Below, in pieces: positions 47,933 to 54,784 of a stretch of DNA of 54,784 bases; position 1 is the first letter of the stretch; each line of letters opens with the position of its first letter. The notes under the pieces are model-generated. The model did not search any database. It saw nothing but the letters and a program-made list of their open reading frames with translations, and was not told where the DNA came from. Origin of the DNA: a virus; IMG/VR virus record IMGVR_UViG_3300048928_000674, positions 1 through 54,784 of that record; one strand, written 5' to 3'. The position numbers and the translations under genes are program-made.

Positions 47933-48433
47933 TTGAAAAAGATTGTTCTAGTCGCTTTGACTGCTTGCAGTCTCGCTGGCTGTGTGAATGACGTAGCGTT
48001 CCAACCCATGACGGATGAGCAGCGTGAATTCACCTATGACTACAAGGTACCAGGAAAAACGAAAGATGAGCTGTTCAAAAGTGCTCGTAACTTCTTAGCG
48101 ACTGCTTACGGAGACTCTAAGGCGATAGGGCGAGTGGAGGACGAAGGTGAGGGTCTTATAATCGCGAAGGCAGTAACATTATGGAAGATGGATACTGGTA
48201 TGGTGGCGGTTTCGTGTGTGTCGGGTTATGACATCAGCTTCATTGCGAAGGATGAGAAGGCTCGGCTTCAATTAACCATTAATAAAGCGCTCCAGTCAAC
48301 GCCGGAGTGTGGCTGGAAAGAGCCTTCGAAGCAGGGGTATCCTGAGGTGGTTAGCAACTTGAATGCAACAGCAAAACAGCTTGGGGAGGCGCTCGAAGGG
48401 CGCTCTAGGATTGACAAGTTAAAAGATTTTTAG
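47933..48433 (+). CDS. Lipoprotein with DUF4468-like domain
   Basis: The 166-residue product starts at TTG 47933 with GAGGG upstream. It has a lipoprotein signal (MKKIVLVALTACSLAGC, lipobox SLAGC). The mature part (FTYDYKVPGKTKDELFKSAR, NFLATAYGDSKAIGRVEDEG) resembles the DUF4468 fold. Function is unknown; an envelope change in the lysogen is possible. Composition is lower in GC than the late genes. Confidence 0.75.
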   Translation: MKKIVLVALTACSLAGCVNDVAFQPMTDEQREFTYDYKVPGKTKDELFKSARNFLATAYGDSKAIGRVEDEGEGLIIAKAVTLWKMDTGMVAVSCVSGYDISFIAKDEKARLQLTINKALQSTPECGWKEPSKQGYPEVVSNLNATAKQLGEALEGRSRIDKLKDF

Positions 48434-48475
48434 GCTAGGTAGACTTCTCCATAGGGCATTAATTGACCAAGAAAT

Positions 48476-48551
48476 CGATTCCAAAACTGAAACGGCGGTC
48501 CTTGCAGTATGTGGCCTGTAGCCGTGCCGTTTCGTCTTTGTTTTGGAATCG
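48476..48551. repeat. Long imperfect hairpin after the lipoprotein gene
   Basis: CGATTCCAAAAC (48476-48487) pairs perfectly with GTTTTGGAATCG (48540-48551). Inner GAAACGGC and GCCGTTTC extend the stem. TTTTTG follows on the plus strand, so it could end rightward transcription. It might also be a dispersed repeat unit. Confidence 0.5.
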
Positions 48552-48624
48552 TTTTTGTCCCTGACGCCGCACGAATTGGGCGTTTGTACCACGGTCTTGA
48601 AAACCGCTGACATCTGGCTGTAAA

Positions 48625-48649
48625 TAGCCCCCCCCTACGAAGGGGGCTA
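48625..48649 (-). terminator. Terminator of the leftward gene 48653-49426
   Basis: TAGCCCCC (48625-48632) and GGGGGCTA (48642-48649) form an 8-bp stem just past the stop of the leftward gene. The short TATTTA tail on the minus strand makes it a moderate terminator. Confidence 0.6.
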
Positions 48650-48652
48650 CCT

Positions 48653-49426
48653 TTACGCTAAGTAAAGCTTTTGAGCTGAAGCGCGCAGCTCTGGTGAAGC
48701 GTGTTTAAGGTATTTCTCCAGATTCAACGGTCGTTTTACTCCGCGCTCTTTCTCTACCTGTGCAATAATAGCGTTGCGGTATTCTTGCGGAATCCCGATG
48801 AGTTTAAGAGACTGATCGATTTGAAGATTGCTTGGGATGTTGGTGTAATCGAGCAATGATGTTTGTGCGTAATACGCGATAGCATTTGTGGCTACATCCG
48901 AGATACCTGAGCTCTCGAAGTTGTAAGTCCAAAGGCAATAATCAATTCGTACGGGAACGTATGTTTCTTCGATGCCTTTATTTGGATCGCCTGCGTGTCC
49001 ATCGAGTGCGATTAGATAAAGCTTCTTGTTGCTTGATGCACCTGATGAGTTACCGATTAACGTGTCTAGAGCAGTTCCTATCAGTCCGGTTAAGGCATCC
49101 CGCCATTTCGCTTCCGGATTATGTAGTAGACTGTCGACAGCATTCTTGATGCCTGCCGACGGTCCAGAGGATGACATTACATGAGTCCCCTCATCCTGCA
49201 TCATGTAAAGACCTGGAGGAATCTGGGTTGGCGATCCAGATTTAGCGTCAGACTTGGATTTGGCAATGTCGTCTTCAACAAGCCGTTTTATTTCTGAAAG
49301 CTTTGTTTGAGCGAGTACATCTAACATCTGCAAAGAAGCTTTTACTTCTTTTGCTTTTTCGTCAGCGCGCTTCTCTAAATCCCGTATCGCGTTTTGAATA
49401 ATTCCCATTTCTAGCTCCTTGCTCAA
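48653..49426 (-). CDS. Unknown protein at the prophage right end
   Basis: The 257-residue protein was not recognised. Residues 10-60 are a charged coiled coil (AIRDLEKRADEKAKEVKASL). A Gly/Ser segment with DALTGLIGTALDTLIGNSSG could be a short hydrophobic helix. NKKLYLIALDGHAGDPNKGI and the Tyr-rich RIDYCLWTYNFESSG follow. There is no signal peptide. It is AT-rich and stands alone on the minus strand between the late cargo and the right attachment repeat, so it is probably a lysogenic cargo gene. Confidence 0.7.
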   Translation of the reverse strand: MSKELEMGIIQNAIRDLEKRADEKAKEVKASLQMLDVLAQTKLSEIKRLVEDDIAKSKSDAKSGSPTQIPPGLYMMQDEGTHVMSSSGPSAGIKNAVDSLLHNPEAKWRDALTGLIGTALDTLIGNSSGASSNKKLYLIALDGHAGDPNKGIEETYVPVRIDYCLWTYNFESSGISDVATNAIAYYAQTSLLDYTNIPSNLQIDQSLKLIGIPQEYRNAIIAQVEKERGVKRPLNLEKYLKHASPELRASAQKLYLA

Positions 49427-49857
49427 ATTATCCTTTGGAGAGAGTTCTTGAAAGATTCAAGAATGAAAATATCTAGCACAGAACTAAGAATTCGGCCACC
49501 CGCAGCCCGAAAGCGTTTTCGAAAAATGTGGGCCCATTGGTCCTGATCTTGCCCTTGGACGTAGTCGCCCTGGGTCGGTCGTGGACTCGCCGGCCCTTGT
49601 AGGATGCGCATTACAGGTCGGCAAATCCCGCTTAGTTGTGAAACTGCTTTTTCATGCCCAGCCAGCATGAATCGGCGATTCTCAAGTCGGATTCGCAAAT
49701 CCGACTACTGGAACGCTGGGCGGGTAGCTCTGAGTGTGCCTGGGAAGCGCCAGGCGATACCAATTTTGATACCACTGATAAGGGAAAGAGGGGGATAGAG
49801 GGGCGTTTTGCCGAGTAAAATCAACCCTTTGCCACCACCAGACACCACTAAAAAACC
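49427..49857. other. Gene-free right arm of the prophage
   Basis: No convincing gene is seen. GTCGGATT/AATCCGAC (49686-49705) forms an 8-bp hairpin. Two GATACC hexamers at 49756-49761 and 49768-49773 repeat at 12-base spacing; a matching pair with 11-base spacing is at 664-680, inside the end of int. They could be integrase arm sites. Confidence 0.5.
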
Positions 49858-49885
49858 GCATGGTGATGTTGGCGGTAGAAATCAA
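49858..49885. repeat. Right attachment repeat of the prophage
   Basis: This is the second copy of the 28-bp core (26/28 identity with 594-621). On the minus strand it again reads MISTANITM from a TTG at 49883-49885, then leaves the YbiT frame. Beyond it lies an older integrase remnant, so this copy is also the left border of an earlier element. Confidence 0.85.
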
Positions 49886-49917
49886 GTGCTTGTCCTGCGG
49901 GGGTTCCAGAGGTGTAT

Positions 49918-50341
49918 TTAGGCCCTCGTGTCAGTTTTGGGCCAATTTTGGGCCAATTCGACGCGGGGCGGCAGCTTCTCCAGCTCCCTCCAGTCCGAGG
50001 AGGAGCTGATCCATTTCGCGTAGGTAGAGAGCAACATTCCAACGCTATGGCCGAGCTGATTCGCGATGAACGCAGGGTTCATCCCAGGCATCAGGCACAG
50101 GGTTGCGTAGGTGTGGCGGGTGTCGTACTGACGGCGATCACGGATGTCCAGCGCTTGAGCGCTGATTTGAATGGGCGGATTGTAACACTTGGATCGCAGC
50201 TCCACAGCCCACCTTTGCTTGGTTGGACCACGAAAGGGCTGGCAGGGGGCACGGACTTGCACGCCATGCGTTGGAGCGTTGCGAACTGCAGGGCTTGCTT
50301 GATGGCGTTAAGGGCCCGCTCGTCGAGTAGGCTATCCGGTG
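49918..50341 (-). pseudogene. Remnant of a second integrase
   Basis: Two frames together cover the C-terminal third of a tyrosine recombinase. From about 50341 one frame reads DSLLDERALNAIKQALQFA and SPFVVQPSKGG. After a frameshift near 50155 the other reads RRQYDTRHTYATLCLMPGMN and NQLGHSVGMLLSTYAKWISS. These match the prophage integrase (RHTYATICLMSGLNPAFIA, LSTYARW). HxxR and Tyr remain, but the N-terminal two thirds are lost. It is dead. It has the same orientation and distance to the attachment repeat as the intact int. Confidence 0.85.
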
Positions 50342-50417
50342 ATGATGGAGAGCATCGGTGCCTTTTTTTAACGTGTTTACCTGAGAAGCGGTACGGCCGC
50401 CTATTCTGCAAAGGTCT

Positions 50418-50443
50418 GCCCTCGCGTAAAAATACGCGAGGGC
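50418..50443 (-). terminator. Terminator of the leftward gene 50457-51056
   Basis: GCCCTCGCGTA and TACGCGAGGGC form a perfect 11-bp stem with a 4-base loop, 14 bases past the stop of the leftward gene. The T-run after it is poor. Confidence 0.7.
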
Positions 50444-50456
50444 AAACCCTAGATAA

Positions 50457-51056
50457 CTAGAACCAACCTGAAATTAAGTGCGAAACATCAGAGAAGAAGT
50501 TTTTAATCGAAGACCAAGCGTTAGCTAACCACTTAACAACGCTTTGGACGATGGAGGTGAAGAAATCAACAATTGCACTGTACACCTTGTTGGCCAACGC
50601 GCACACGCTTTCGAAAGCGATAAGAATAGCATTGCCGGCCCCAGGGTTTTCCTTGTTGATCTGCTTGGCTTTTTCGCGCCAGCGGTCAATGGCCGAGGCA
50701 TTATCCCTTTTGGCTTTGTCAGCCATTTCATCAATTCTTCGGCTAAATTCATCCTGGTTCTGCGAGGACTGCAGCGCAGTCGTATAGTCCGACGTCTTGC
50801 TGTGGAAGGCAGCGCTGTCAGTATTCAGATCGGCCTTGCAATCCCCCGTAAACTTGCTGATTACTTGATCGTTACCACTGTCGCTCAGCGAGCTAACGGC
50901 CAGTGATACAGGCTCCAAGCCGCCATACAATTCATTCAGTACTTTTGACTCAGTGCTGTAACTCTGAGCCCTGCTGTCGCTTTTAAAGTGAGCGGCCATG
51001 TCATCGATTATGCTCTCGAAATCATTGCGAGCAAGAACCAAACTTTGTGCTGGCAT
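50457..51056 (-). CDS. Unknown protein with amphipathic Trp-rich C-terminus
   Basis: The 199-residue protein begins MPAQSLVLARNDFESIIDDM and is mostly helical (DEFSRRIDEMADKAKRDNAS). Its last 60 residues are amphipathic or hydrophobic (VYSAIVDFFTSIVQSVVKWL, ANAWSSIKNFFSDVSHLISG). This suggests membrane contact, but there is no signal peptide. AAGGAGAAG precedes the ATG. It is AT-rich and lies next to the integrase remnant, so it may be cargo left by an older element. No family is recognised. Confidence 0.68.
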   Translation of the reverse strand: MPAQSLVLARNDFESIIDDMAAHFKSDSRAQSYSTESKVLNELYGGLEPVSLAVSSLSDSGNDQVISKFTGDCKADLNTDSAAFHSKTSDYTTALQSSQNQDEFSRRIDEMADKAKRDNASAIDRWREKAKQINKENPGAGNAILIAFESVCALANKVYSAIVDFFTSIVQSVVKWLANAWSSIKNFFSDVSHLISGWF

Positions 51057-51485
51057 TTTCTTCTCCTTGAAAATTAGAAGCGATGTTTTTCATAGCCTCC
51101 TTAGCGTAGTGTGGTTTTGATCTGCATCAAGCGCTTGATTGTTTTAATTGTATATAATTACTTCCTACTGTCTTCAGGTTGTAATGGGTGTGCGTTCGTA
51201 ATCGCTCTTATGCTGATGTTTAGATTGCGCAGTTGCAATCTATCCAAACAGAATGATCACAGCGCTAAGAGACATCCACGTGAAGTGAACTGACGCCCTT
51301 CAAGTGTTCTAAAGATCCTTGGGCTGATCGAGTATTGGGGCACCCTCTGGCGCTACGTGGGGGGCCTGGAATGAATGGCTTTTTCAGCGCTTGGCCCGCC
51401 GAGCTTCACGATAAATGCTGAGCTGCTGGCGGGCGGCGCCTAATCTATTTGGTTAGGCTGGCTGTTCTGAGTAATGAAAGCGGGC
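51057..51485. other. Gene-free segment
   Basis: No supported gene lies here. The part near 51100-51170 is AT-rich (TTTTAATTGTATATAATTAC) and probably holds the promoter for 50457-51056. A 60-codon rightward frame (51111-51293) has no ribosome site. Confidence 0.5.
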
Positions 51486-51740
51486 TTACCCTCGGATCAC
51501 CTTAAGGCGCGCCCGCCCAGCGTCCGTGATGGCGTTTTCGCCTTCATCGCTGATGCGGTAGCGACCTGACACTGACTGTGTAATGGTGAACCTCACCAGT
51601 CCGCTCTTGGACAAAGCCTCACCCACTTCAAAGCTCATTGCACGCTCTAGATCGAAGATTTTTGTTTCTCCGATTTTATAGCGGGCAAACGCAATCAGCG
51701 CCGAATCTATCGCCGCTTGGTCTATCACCTCAACACGCAT
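51486..51740 (-). CDS. Small protein of unknown function
   Basis: The 84-residue protein (MRVEVIDQAAIDSALIAFAR, FDLERAMSFEVGEALSKSGL, SGRYRISDEGENAITDAGRA) looks like a small winged-helix fold, but no family is named. AGGAGG lies just before the ATG. Confidence 0.65.
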   Translation of the reverse strand: MRVEVIDQAAIDSALIAFARYKIGETKIFDLERAMSFEVGEALSKSGLVRFTITQSVSGRYRISDEGENAITDAGRARLKVIRG

Positions 51741-51891
51741 TGGACCTCCTGGTCTGAATCGCCCAGGTCCGTGGGCTTGCGGTTAACGGACCTGGAAGTT
51801 CGTAGAATGCGCAACGCTACTACGGAGCCGGGCGTGTTAGTTACTGGCTTTGCGTCCATGCTGGATGGGTGGCCAGTCATGATCGTTAGTT

Positions 51892-52605
51892 TTAGTCTGC
51901 GTGCGGCGCTGCAGTGTCCGTTAACGACATCTCTTTTGGAAACACGTTGATAAACGCACTAATAGCAGGCTTGTCGTCATCATCAATATTGATCTTCGGT
52001 GTTTGCGACGATCGACTGATGTCCGTTGCAAAATTAGCGGCCCTGAGCGCACGTTCGATTTGCTGGCTTCCCGGGCTGTCATACAGCACTGCCTGAACGC
52101 CTGTGGCCTCTTTGGTGAGCATCAACTGCTTTATTTGTACCCGCACGCCCGCTTTGGTCAGGGCAACGGCGATTTGTTTGGAGAACGCCAACGCTTCGTC
52201 GTCGTTTCTGACGATATTGAGCAGTACGGTTGGGGCTACTTTGTCTTTGGCGAGCGCTGCCGCCAATGCCTGGAACGCGGCCTGTGCCTGCGCTGTCAGC
52301 TTTCTGGGCCGCAGGCGATGTTCAATGGCCTGGCGCTCTTTTTTCGCGGCGTCCAGTTGTGCCGTCAACGCCGCGTTCTGTTGCAGGAGCTCTTCGATTT
52401 TCAACTGGGATTGGGCGGCGGACTGGTTGGCTGTGGCGATCAGTTGGCTGGCCTCGGCCATGGACCTGTCTGACTCGCTGCTTTGCACCTCGGACGTCAG
52501 GTGCGCCAGGATGACCGCGCAGGCCGAGACTAAGGCGGCAATGATGGCGGTTGTTGTAGCAATGCTGTGAATAAGGCTGGCGTTATCTGCTGAAATTTCT
52601 GGCAT
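51892..52605 (-). CDS. Membrane-anchored coiled-coil protein
   Basis: The 237-residue product starts MPEISADNASLIHSIATTTA. It has one membrane helix (IIAALVSACAVILAHL, residues 21-36) and a coiled coil (QLKIEELLQQNAALTAQLDA). A globular C-terminal domain (APTVLLNIVRNDDEALAFSK, QIERALRAANFATDISRSSQ) follows. Function is unknown. The frame is open to 52722, but that part lacks a ribosome site. Confidence 0.68.
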   Translation of the reverse strand: MPEISADNASLIHSIATTTAIIAALVSACAVILAHLTSEVQSSESDRSMAEASQLIATANQSAAQSQLKIEELLQQNAALTAQLDAAKKERQAIEHRLRPRKLTAQAQAAFQALAAALAKDKVAPTVLLNIVRNDDEALAFSKQIAVALTKAGVRVQIKQLMLTKEATGVQAVLYDSPGSQQIERALRAANFATDISRSSQTPKINIDDDDKPAISAFINVFPKEMSLTDTAAPHAD

Positions 52606-52879
52606 TAGCGTGCTCTTGAAATTTAGTTTCCATGATTTTGCGTTTTTGATTTCGCGGCAGATTGCCATAAATTCACCGTGCAAGCGACCTCTGGCGTCGA
52701 CTGTCGGTGCTTGATTTGGCATGACGTGTCGGCCTGCGTGGGCAAACGAATAACGCTTTGTTTACAGGTGATTGCCAGTTGTCCGATTCAGCTCACATTT
52801 CGACTGAGTACAGTTGCGCGCCGTTTGCCTTTGGCTATGGTGGCTTTAGGTATACAACTAAAGTCGTAGGAGGGGCGAC

Positions 52880-53179
52880 ATGCGGATTCGCGGCGACGTT
52901 TTCTGGGGCTGGGCTGACCCAACGCTTCACCATCGGACTCACGACGAAACGTTAAGTGACGGCAGCTACATCGATGTCCAGGTGCGACTGTCGCGAACAG
53001 GCAATACGCAGATGTTCATGGGGGTTTATGCCCCCAGTGGCATGGCCATTCACGAAGAAGCATTCGATTCGCGTCCAGGCGAGTCGATGACCCGTGCCTT
53101 GGCGTGGGGCGTGGGCAGGGCGCGGCGGATAGCAAGCGATGCGATTCCCGTGACCGAACAGTTCGCCTGCGCTAAGTAG
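52880..53179 (+). CDS. Small protein of unknown function
   Basis: The 99-residue protein (MRIRGDVFWGWADPTLHHRT, VQVRLSRTGNTQMFMGVYAP, RALAWGVGRARRIASDAIPV) was not recognised. GGAGG six bases before the ATG supports the start. It is GC-rich, like the host chromosome. Confidence 0.65.
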   Translation: MRIRGDVFWGWADPTLHHRTHDETLSDGSYIDVQVRLSRTGNTQMFMGVYAPSGMAIHEEAFDSRPGESMTRALAWGVGRARRIASDAIPVTEQFACAK

Positions 53180-53213
53180 CGAGCTCTGAAGGTTGCCGTG
53201 GGTTGGGCGTGGG

Positions 53214-53423
53214 TCAGGTCTCATCCTTGATCTTTGCTGCGACGGACCTCAACTCACTGGCAACCCCATCGATGGACTTGATATGAGCGCGTACATCGAT
53301 CTCGCTGTCTGAGGTCGCCCGCGCTTCCATGAACTTGGCGTGCCCGGTCATGGCTTTGCTGAGTTCATTCAGGTGGTCGGCGGTTTTGACGAGATCGGCT
53401 TTGATGGTATGAAGCGGTTCCAT
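53214..53423 (-). CDS. Small helical protein of unknown function
   Basis: The 69-residue product (MEPLHTIKADLVKTADHLNE, LSKAMTGHAKFMEARATSDS, GVASELRSVAAKIKDE) is all helix with a heptad pattern. No family is recognised and the ribosome site is weak. Confidence 0.55.
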   Translation of the reverse strand: MEPLHTIKADLVKTADHLNELSKAMTGHAKFMEARATSDSEIDVRAHIKSIDGVASELRSVAAKIKDET

Positions 53424-53473
53424 GAGCGTGAGTGCGTTCCTTGAAGTGTGCGTCTACAACCCTGTCCGGCTGT

Positions 53474-53935
53474 TCAGCGAAGCGTGCGTGACATCAGCCA
53501 CTGCAGGTTGCCCCACGCTTCGAACTGCTCAATCACCGTCCAGCCACGCTTGGCATAGTAAGCCTGTTTATCATGGGTGTGCAGGTACAAGGTTTCGTGG
53601 CCGGCAGTGCGCGCATGGGCACATAGGCGCTCAATCAGGTCCTCGGCGATACCGGCTCCTCTGGCTGTCGGGTCAACGAACACGCAGGCAAGCCAAGGGC
53701 CGAGGTCCGGACGGGAAGGCAGGTCTTGGGCTGCTAGAGCGGCTCCGCCCAACAACTGACCTTGCTCCAGGGCAATCAGGCATTGCCAGTCACCATTGCC
53801 CTGGCCTTCTGCGAACTCATGCTGCCATCGCGAAAGCTCGATGCCGTCGAACTCATACGTGAATTGCTGATGAATCCACTGAGCAAAGGCGTTGCAATGG
53901 TTCATGTGGTTCGCGAGCCAATCAAACTGAGGCAT
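53474..53935 (-). CDS. GNAT family N-acetyltransferase
   Basis: The 153-residue protein has the GNAT fold: ALEQGQLLGGAALAAQDLPS, WLACVFVDPTARGAGIAEDL with the acetyl-CoA loop RGAGIA, and LYLHTHDKQAYYAKRGWTVI. The substrate is unknown. It is a chromosomal-type gene. The Met two codons upstream (53941) is possible but too close to the AGG ribosome site. Confidence 0.88.
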   Translation of the reverse strand: MPQFDWLANHMNHCNAFAQWIHQQFTYEFDGIELSRWQHEFAEGQGNGDWQCLIALEQGQLLGGAALAAQDLPSRPDLGPWLACVFVDPTARGAGIAEDLIERLCAHARTAGHETLYLHTHDKQAYYAKRGWTVIEQFEAWGNLQWLMSRTLR

Positions 53936-54013
53936 GGGCATCCTGCACGGTAGTACCTGTTCAGCGCATCATGACACAACCAGCAAGTGGACACGCAAGT
54001 GAAGCTTTTCATG

Positions 54014-54235
54014 CTAAGGCTGGTCAGTGTCCGACTTGCCGCCTTCGTTACTTTGCACCTGCAAGACTGAGCCTTTATCGTCCGTTGCCAACAAGGCACT
54101 TTGTGCATTGTCAGTGTGCAGTTCTGCATACGCGATGTTTGCTACACCCCGAAAGATACCGCGGCTTTCTTCACCTGTTTTCACTGTGCTCAGGTTATCG
54201 CTCTGGTAGAAAAAAAACGTGCGAGTGGGTGGCAT
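54014..54235 (-). pseudogene. Truncated RHS-family protein (N-terminal fragment)
   Basis: The 73-residue product (MPPTRTFFFYQSDNLSTVKT, FRGVANIAYAELHTDNAQSA, LLATDDKGSVLQVQ) matches the N-terminus of small Pseudomonas RHS-repeat proteins. Those proteins then continue through an RHS core to a variable tip. Here the frame ends at SNEGGKSDTDQP before the core. AAGGAG precedes the ATG, so a short peptide may still be made. Confidence 0.65.
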
Positions 54236-54454
54236 GTGGAGCGCTCCTTGTGGTGCTTCAAGATAATGTGTATCCGCACGGTCACTCTCTACCCGCTTCA
54301 CGGCTTTGGCTACTAGCAGAATTAACAGGTGCCCGCTTTAGTGAAGCTTCAATAGAATGTTCACTCATAAGCAAAATGCACCACGACCTTGGTTGATTGG
54401 AACCAAGTTGCAACGCTGGGTAGAATGCCCCGTATCCCTAATGGTCAATTGCAA

Positions 54455-54784
54455 ATGCCTACATTTCGTATCTTTGTTTGCACCTTGTTGACTGCCAGCC
54501 TTGCCGGTTGCGCAACACCGGGTAACCCCACAGCCAGTAAGCTGACTTCCAAAACCCCTGCACAATATGCCGCCTGTGTAATGCCCAAGTGGCAAGCACT
54601 GGCGCCCCTTGCCAACCAGAAATCGATCGCCCACGGCTATCGATTGACCGCGCCAAGCGCAGTGGCCTCTGACGATGTCCTCGAGGTGGTTGAGTCGCGC
54701 GACGGCAGCCGCGCCACGTTCTACAAAGGCAGCTTCCTTTCGGGCGACAAACTGCGCCAGGCTGCAAGAGAGTGCCTGGAATGA
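54455..54784 (+). CDS. Small lipoprotein of unknown function
   Basis: The 109-residue product begins MPTFRIFVCTLLTASLAGC, a lipoprotein signal with lipobox SLAGC. The mature part (KTPAQYAACVMPKWQALAPL, EVVESRDGSRATFYKGSFLS) resembles small Pseudomonas envelope lipoproteins of unknown role. It ends on the last base of the window. A start at 54425 is possible; neither has a strong ribosome site. Confidence 0.75.
   Translation: MPTFRIFVCTLLTASLAGCATPGNPTASKLTSKTPAQYAACVMPKWQALAPLANQKSIAHGYRLTAPSAVASDDVLEVVESRDGSRATFYKGSFLSGDKLRQAARECLE

Noticed and set aside
48591-48607. ACGGTCTTGAAAACCG, like the anticodon arm of tRNA-Ser
   Set aside because: No acceptor, D or T arms can be drawn around it, so it is chance or a very old fragment.
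51111-51293. 60-codon hydrophobic rightward frame
   Set aside because: No ribosome site and it covers the probable promoter of 50457-51056.
1-54784. CRISPR arrays and complete insertion sequences
   Set aside because: No regularly spaced repeats and no transposase gene with terminal repeats were seen.

Overview
The window is GC-rich and reads as a Pseudomonas chromosome, probably of the putida/fluorescens type. The host-side evidence is a YbiT-type ABC-F ATPase, a GNAT acetyltransferase, a truncated Pseudomonas-style RHS protein and a DUF1654 protein. About 49 kb of it (594-49885) is one apparently complete prophage. It sits in the first codons of ybiT, flanked by a 28-bp imperfect direct repeat (26/28) at 594-621 and 49858-49885. 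Just outside the right copy lies a frameshifted integrase remnant (49918-50341) related to the prophage integrase. The same site has therefore been used at least twice.

The prophage is a mosaic. (1) 642-12856 is a leftward early operon: integrase, excisionase-like protein and many small genes joined by 4-base start/stop overlaps. Rightward cargo genes interrupt it: a putAbiC-like membrane protein (4508-5584), a three-part HNH nuclease (7112-8305) and two small genes. (2) 13168-17009 is a lambda-like switch. A CI homologue and a true Cro homologue are separated by three 15-bp operators, two more operators cover a leftward promoter 3.4 kb away, and a boxA plus stem-loop (nut-like) lies in the leftward leader. 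Between cI and pL, in the position of lambda rexAB, is a low-GC gene for a GHKL ATPase fused to a Shedu-like (DUF4263-type) nuclease. (3) 17234-21693 holds replication proteins (DnaT-like and lambda P-like), a YbcO-like protein, a VRR-NUC nuclease, a second tyrosine recombinase and a candidate late regulator. A terminator and an independent moron gene follow.

(4) 22537-45684 is the rightward late operon: holin, HNH packaging nuclease, P27-type small terminase, large terminase, HK97-type portal, S49 protease and capsid, connectors, then a Mu-like contractile tail with sheath, tube, a -1 frameshift chaperone pair, tape measure, gpN/gpP/gp45-48-type baseplate proteins and two fibre proteins. One fibre ends in an S74-type chaperone. 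Endolysin and spanins follow. (5) 45743-49426 is right-end cargo: an unknown protein with a possible HNH-like motif, an SOS-box operon, a lipoprotein and an unknown leftward gene.

Beyond the right repeat are the integrase remnant, an unknown protein with an amphipathic C-terminus, several small unknown genes, a GNAT acetyltransferase, an RHS fragment and a small lipoprotein. The window holds several candidate defence genes. The GHKL-Shedu fusion beside cI is the most striking, because its position predicts expression from the repressor promoter in the lysogen.
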